In this document: one piece after another, positions 5,023 through 6,499 of the stretch
Numbering within the stretch: the first letter of the stretch is position 1
How the letters are laid out: every line of letters starts with the position of its first letter
Source of the DNA: Eubacterium sp.
GTDB lineage: Bacteria; Bacillota; Clostridia; Peptostreptococcales; Anaerovoracaceae
DNA: 6,499 nt
Direction of reading: 5' to 3'
Assembly (NCBI GenBank): GCA_017419895.1
Contig: JAFOKI010000128.1
Location: 1 to 6,499 of the forward strand
Notes under the pieces: generated by a model
The model's database searches: none
What the model saw: the letters and a program-made list of their open reading frames with translations, nothing else
What the model was told of the DNA's origin: nothing
Program-made: the position numbers and the translations under genes

Positions 5023-5910
5023 ATGATTAGAAGTATGACGGGCTTTGGCCGCGGCGAGTACAGAGATGAGAAAAGAGTGATCACAGTCGAATTAAAATCT
5101 GTGAACCACAGATTCAGTGATATAAATATCAAGATGCCGAGGAGATATACGTTCGCGGAGGAAAAAATCAAGGCGAAGGTCAGGGAATATGCCCGGCGCG
5201 GTAAAATCGACTGCTCCGTTATGGTAGATAACGTTGCGGAAAGCGATGTCAGGATCACGCTCAACAGACCGGCGCTGGAACAGTACCTGAACAACCTTAA
5301 GGCCATGAAAGGCGAATACAGTCTGTCGGGCGACATTACGCTCGACCTTGTTGCTTCACTCCCGGACGTCATGAGGCAGATGCCTGAGATAGAGGATCAG
5401 GAAGAGATGACGAAATGTCTTCTCGCGGCAGTTGAGGAAGCGGCTAAAAACCTTGAGAGCACAAGGATGGAAGAAGGCGCACGCCTGGCGGAAGACCTTC
5501 TGATGCGCGGAAAGACAGTGCTTGGTCTCGCGGAAAAAATCGAAGAGCGTTCGGAAACTGTCCCGGCAAAATACAGAGACAAATTAAAGGCAAGGATCGA
5601 GGAACTTCTCGAGGGTACCGGAGTTGAGTTGCCTGAGGAGCGCCTTGCAGTGGAAGTCGCGGTATTTGCTGACAAATGCAATATAACAGAAGAAATAACC
5701 AGACTTAAGAGCCACGTAGAGCAGCTCGGAAGCATAATCGGTTCCGGACGCGGCGCGGAGGGAAAAGAACTTGATTTTCTGATCCAGGAGATGAACAGGG
5801 AAGCAAACACCATCGGCTCAAAGGCGAACGATCTGGAGGTCACAAACCTGATGCTCAAACTTAAGGCTGAAGTAGAGAAGATCAGGGAACAGGTCCAGAA
5901 TATAGAATAA
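5023..5910 (+). CDS. yicC: YicC/YloC-family endoribonuclease
   Basis: YicC-family proteins are cytoplasmic metal-dependent endoribonucleases; E. coli YicC has been linked to small-RNA decay and B. subtilis YloC is the Gram-positive member. The 295-residue length is typical. The N-terminal signature MIRSMTGFGRG opens the YicC-N domain, followed by ELKSVNHRFSDI (24-34) and a basic KAKVREYARRGKIDC (~50-64). A helical, charged linker runs from ~125 to 200. The C-terminal DUF1732 region carries FADKCNITEEITRLKSH (215-231) and ELDFLIQEMNREANTIGSKA (249-268), the most conserved stretch of the family. ATG 5023 follows GGAGG (5012-5016) by 6 bases. It has its own strong promoter, is divergent from rqcH, and precedes gmk, as in B. 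subtilis (yloC-remA-gmk), but without remA between. Confidence 0.95.
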   Translation: MIRSMTGFGRGEYRDEKRVITVELKSVNHRFSDINIKMPRRYTFAEEKIKAKVREYARRGKIDCSVMVDNVAESDVRITLNRPALEQYLNNLKAMKGEYSLSGDITLDLVASLPDVMRQMPEIEDQEEMTKCLLAAVEEAAKNLESTRMEEGARLAEDLLMRGKTVLGLAEKIEERSETVPAKYRDKLKARIEELLEGTGVELPEERLAVEVAVFADKCNITEEITRLKSHVEQLGSIIGSGRGAEGKELDFLIQEMNREANTIGSKANDLEVTNLMLKLKAEVEKIREQVQNIE

Positions 5911-5925
5911 GATATTCCGGCAAAG

Positions 5926-5952
5926 CTGCCCGCAAGCTGCGGTTTGCGGCAG
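5926..5952 (+). other. Hairpin after yicC, possible weak terminator
   Basis: CTGCC-C-GCAA (5926-5935) pairs with TTGCGGCAG (5944-5952), a 9-bp stem with one bulged C and an eight-base loop, 15 bases after the yicC stop. What follows is GCTGTAAAACTTCTT, not a T-run, so termination would be partial at best. It lies just upstream of the gmk promoter and may limit read-through or protect the yicC mRNA end. Confidence 0.5.
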
Positions 5953-5965
5953 GCTGTAAAACTTC

Positions 5966-5994
5966 TTGCCAACCGGGCGGGAATACGATATAAT
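5966..5994 (+). promoter_or_regulatory. Sigma-A promoter of gmk
   Basis: TTGCCA (5966-5971), a 17-base spacer and a perfect TATAAT (5989-5994) end 31 bases before the gmk start. The architecture is nearly the same as the yicC promoter (TTGCCC-17-TATAAT, each followed by AAT). It gives gmk, and whatever follows it, transcription independent of yicC. Confidence 0.87.
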
Positions 5995-6025
5995 AATTTA
6001 CTGGCTTTTAACGGCGGAGGGCGAA

Positions 6026-6499
6026 ATGGCAGACAAGAAAAGAGGCAAACTATTCGTCATATCGGGACCGTCAGGGGCGGGAAAAGGCACGATCGTGAAT
6101 TCGATCATGGCCGCCGATGCGGGATCCACAGCGCTTTCGATTTCGATGACGACGCGCGATCCGAGGGAAGGCGAAGAACACGGCGTTCACTATTTTTTCG
6201 CAACCAGGGACGAATTCCTCGAAAAGATTGATGCCGGCGGTTTCCTTGAGTATGCCGAAGTGTATGGTAATTTCTATGGTACGCCGAGGGAATATGTCGA
6301 TGAAAAGCTCGATGCAGGTATCGATGTGATCCTTGAGATCGACATCCAGGGAGCGCTGAGCGTGAACACAACGCTTCCCGAAGCTGTGCTGATCTTCATC
6401 CTGCCGCCTTCGATGGAAGTGCTCAGGGAAAGACTCAGTGGGCGCGGTACGGAGACACCCGAGCAGATTGAACTCAGGCTATCCAAGACGCTTGGCGAA
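6026..6499 (+). CDS. gmk: Guanylate kinase (5' part, runs off the right edge)
   Basis: Gmk phosphorylates GMP (and dGMP) to GDP with ATP, a required step in guanine nucleotide synthesis. The frame is open from ATG 6026 to the window end, giving 158 residues; the family is about 200-210 long, so roughly 45-50 residues are missing. The P-loop GPSGAGKGT is at 14-22 (K20). The GMP-binding segment includes SMTTRDPREGEEHGVHYFF (40-58) and EYAEVYGNFYGTP (75-87), then VILEIDIQGA (101-110), and the lid begins with RERLSGRGTE (134-143). All key residues look intact. GGAGG (6016-6020) lies 5 bases before ATG, and a consensus promoter lies upstream. In relatives the next genes are commonly rpoZ and coaBC, which cannot be checked here. 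Gmk of Firmicutes is inhibited by (p)ppGpp, the product of the nearby relQ. Confidence 0.96.
   Translation, partial: MADKKRGKLFVISGPSGAGKGTIVNSIMAADAGSTALSISMTTRDPREGEEHGVHYFFATRDEFLEKIDAGGFLEYAEVYGNFYGTPREYVDEKLDAGIDVILEIDIQGALSVNTTLPEAVLIFILPPSMEVLRERLSGRGTETPEQIELRLSKTLGE

Noticed and set aside
5397..5972. A long minus-strand open frame (191 codons) opposite yicC, rich in Ser, Arg and Ala.
   Set aside because: It is a mirror of the strongly supported yicC coding frame, with no ribosome site or family motif.
5944..6231. A plus-strand frame overlapping the start of gmk in another register.
   Set aside because: The overlapping gmk frame has a full set of guanylate kinase motifs, a ribosome site and a promoter; the alternative is low-complexity and Arg/Gly-rich.

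Overview
The window looks like a core chromosomal segment of a low-to-mid GC Gram-positive bacterium of the Bacillota, most likely a spore-forming member of the Clostridia. The evidence is the gene content and order (lspA–rluD; rqcH–yicC–gmk), the strong AGGAGG-type ribosome sites, the sigma-A promoters and a probable sigma-G inhibitor (Gin/CsfB) gene. I see no mobile element, CRISPR array, rRNA or tRNA. The genes on both strands look intact, apart from the two cut by the window edges.

Layout, left to right. Positions 1-333 hold the C-terminal end of a Gln/Pro-rich, probably coiled-coil protein, by position likely DivIVA. A perfect 10-bp hairpin with a GTGA loop separates it from lspA (385-870), which overlaps rluD (about 860-1789). 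A small zinc-ribbon gene resembling gin/csfB follows on the minus strand (1866-2087) with its own terminator (1811-1836). A 230-base divergent intergenic region leads to a small alarmone synthetase gene, relQ (2318-3046). relQ converges on rqcH (minus, 3104-4783) across a two-way terminator. A divergent intergenic region with a good promoter on each strand separates rqcH from yicC (5023-5910). gmk follows from its own promoter and runs off the right edge (6026-6499 and beyond).

Functional themes. lspA serves lipoprotein maturation. rluD modifies 23S rRNA, rqcH rescues stalled nascent chains on 50S subunits, and yicC is an endoribonuclease. relQ and gmk both act on guanine nucleotides: Gmk makes GDP, RelQ consumes GDP/GTP to make (p)ppGpp, and in Firmicutes Gmk is a known target of (p)ppGpp.

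Compared with the Bacillus subtilis order as I remember it (lspA-ylyB-pyr genes...yloA-yloB-yloC-remA-gmk), the backbone is kept. The pyrimidine genes, yloB and remA are absent, and gin plus relQ sit where the pyrimidine block would be. I do not see a clearly undescribed system. The most distinctive items are the gin/relQ insertion with a thrice-repeated TCG[A/G]CCGGCT motif around it, the structured leader and dyad at the rqcH promoter, the GNRA-capped hairpin before lspA, and the Glu in place of the usual Asp in the RqcH 'DR' motif.
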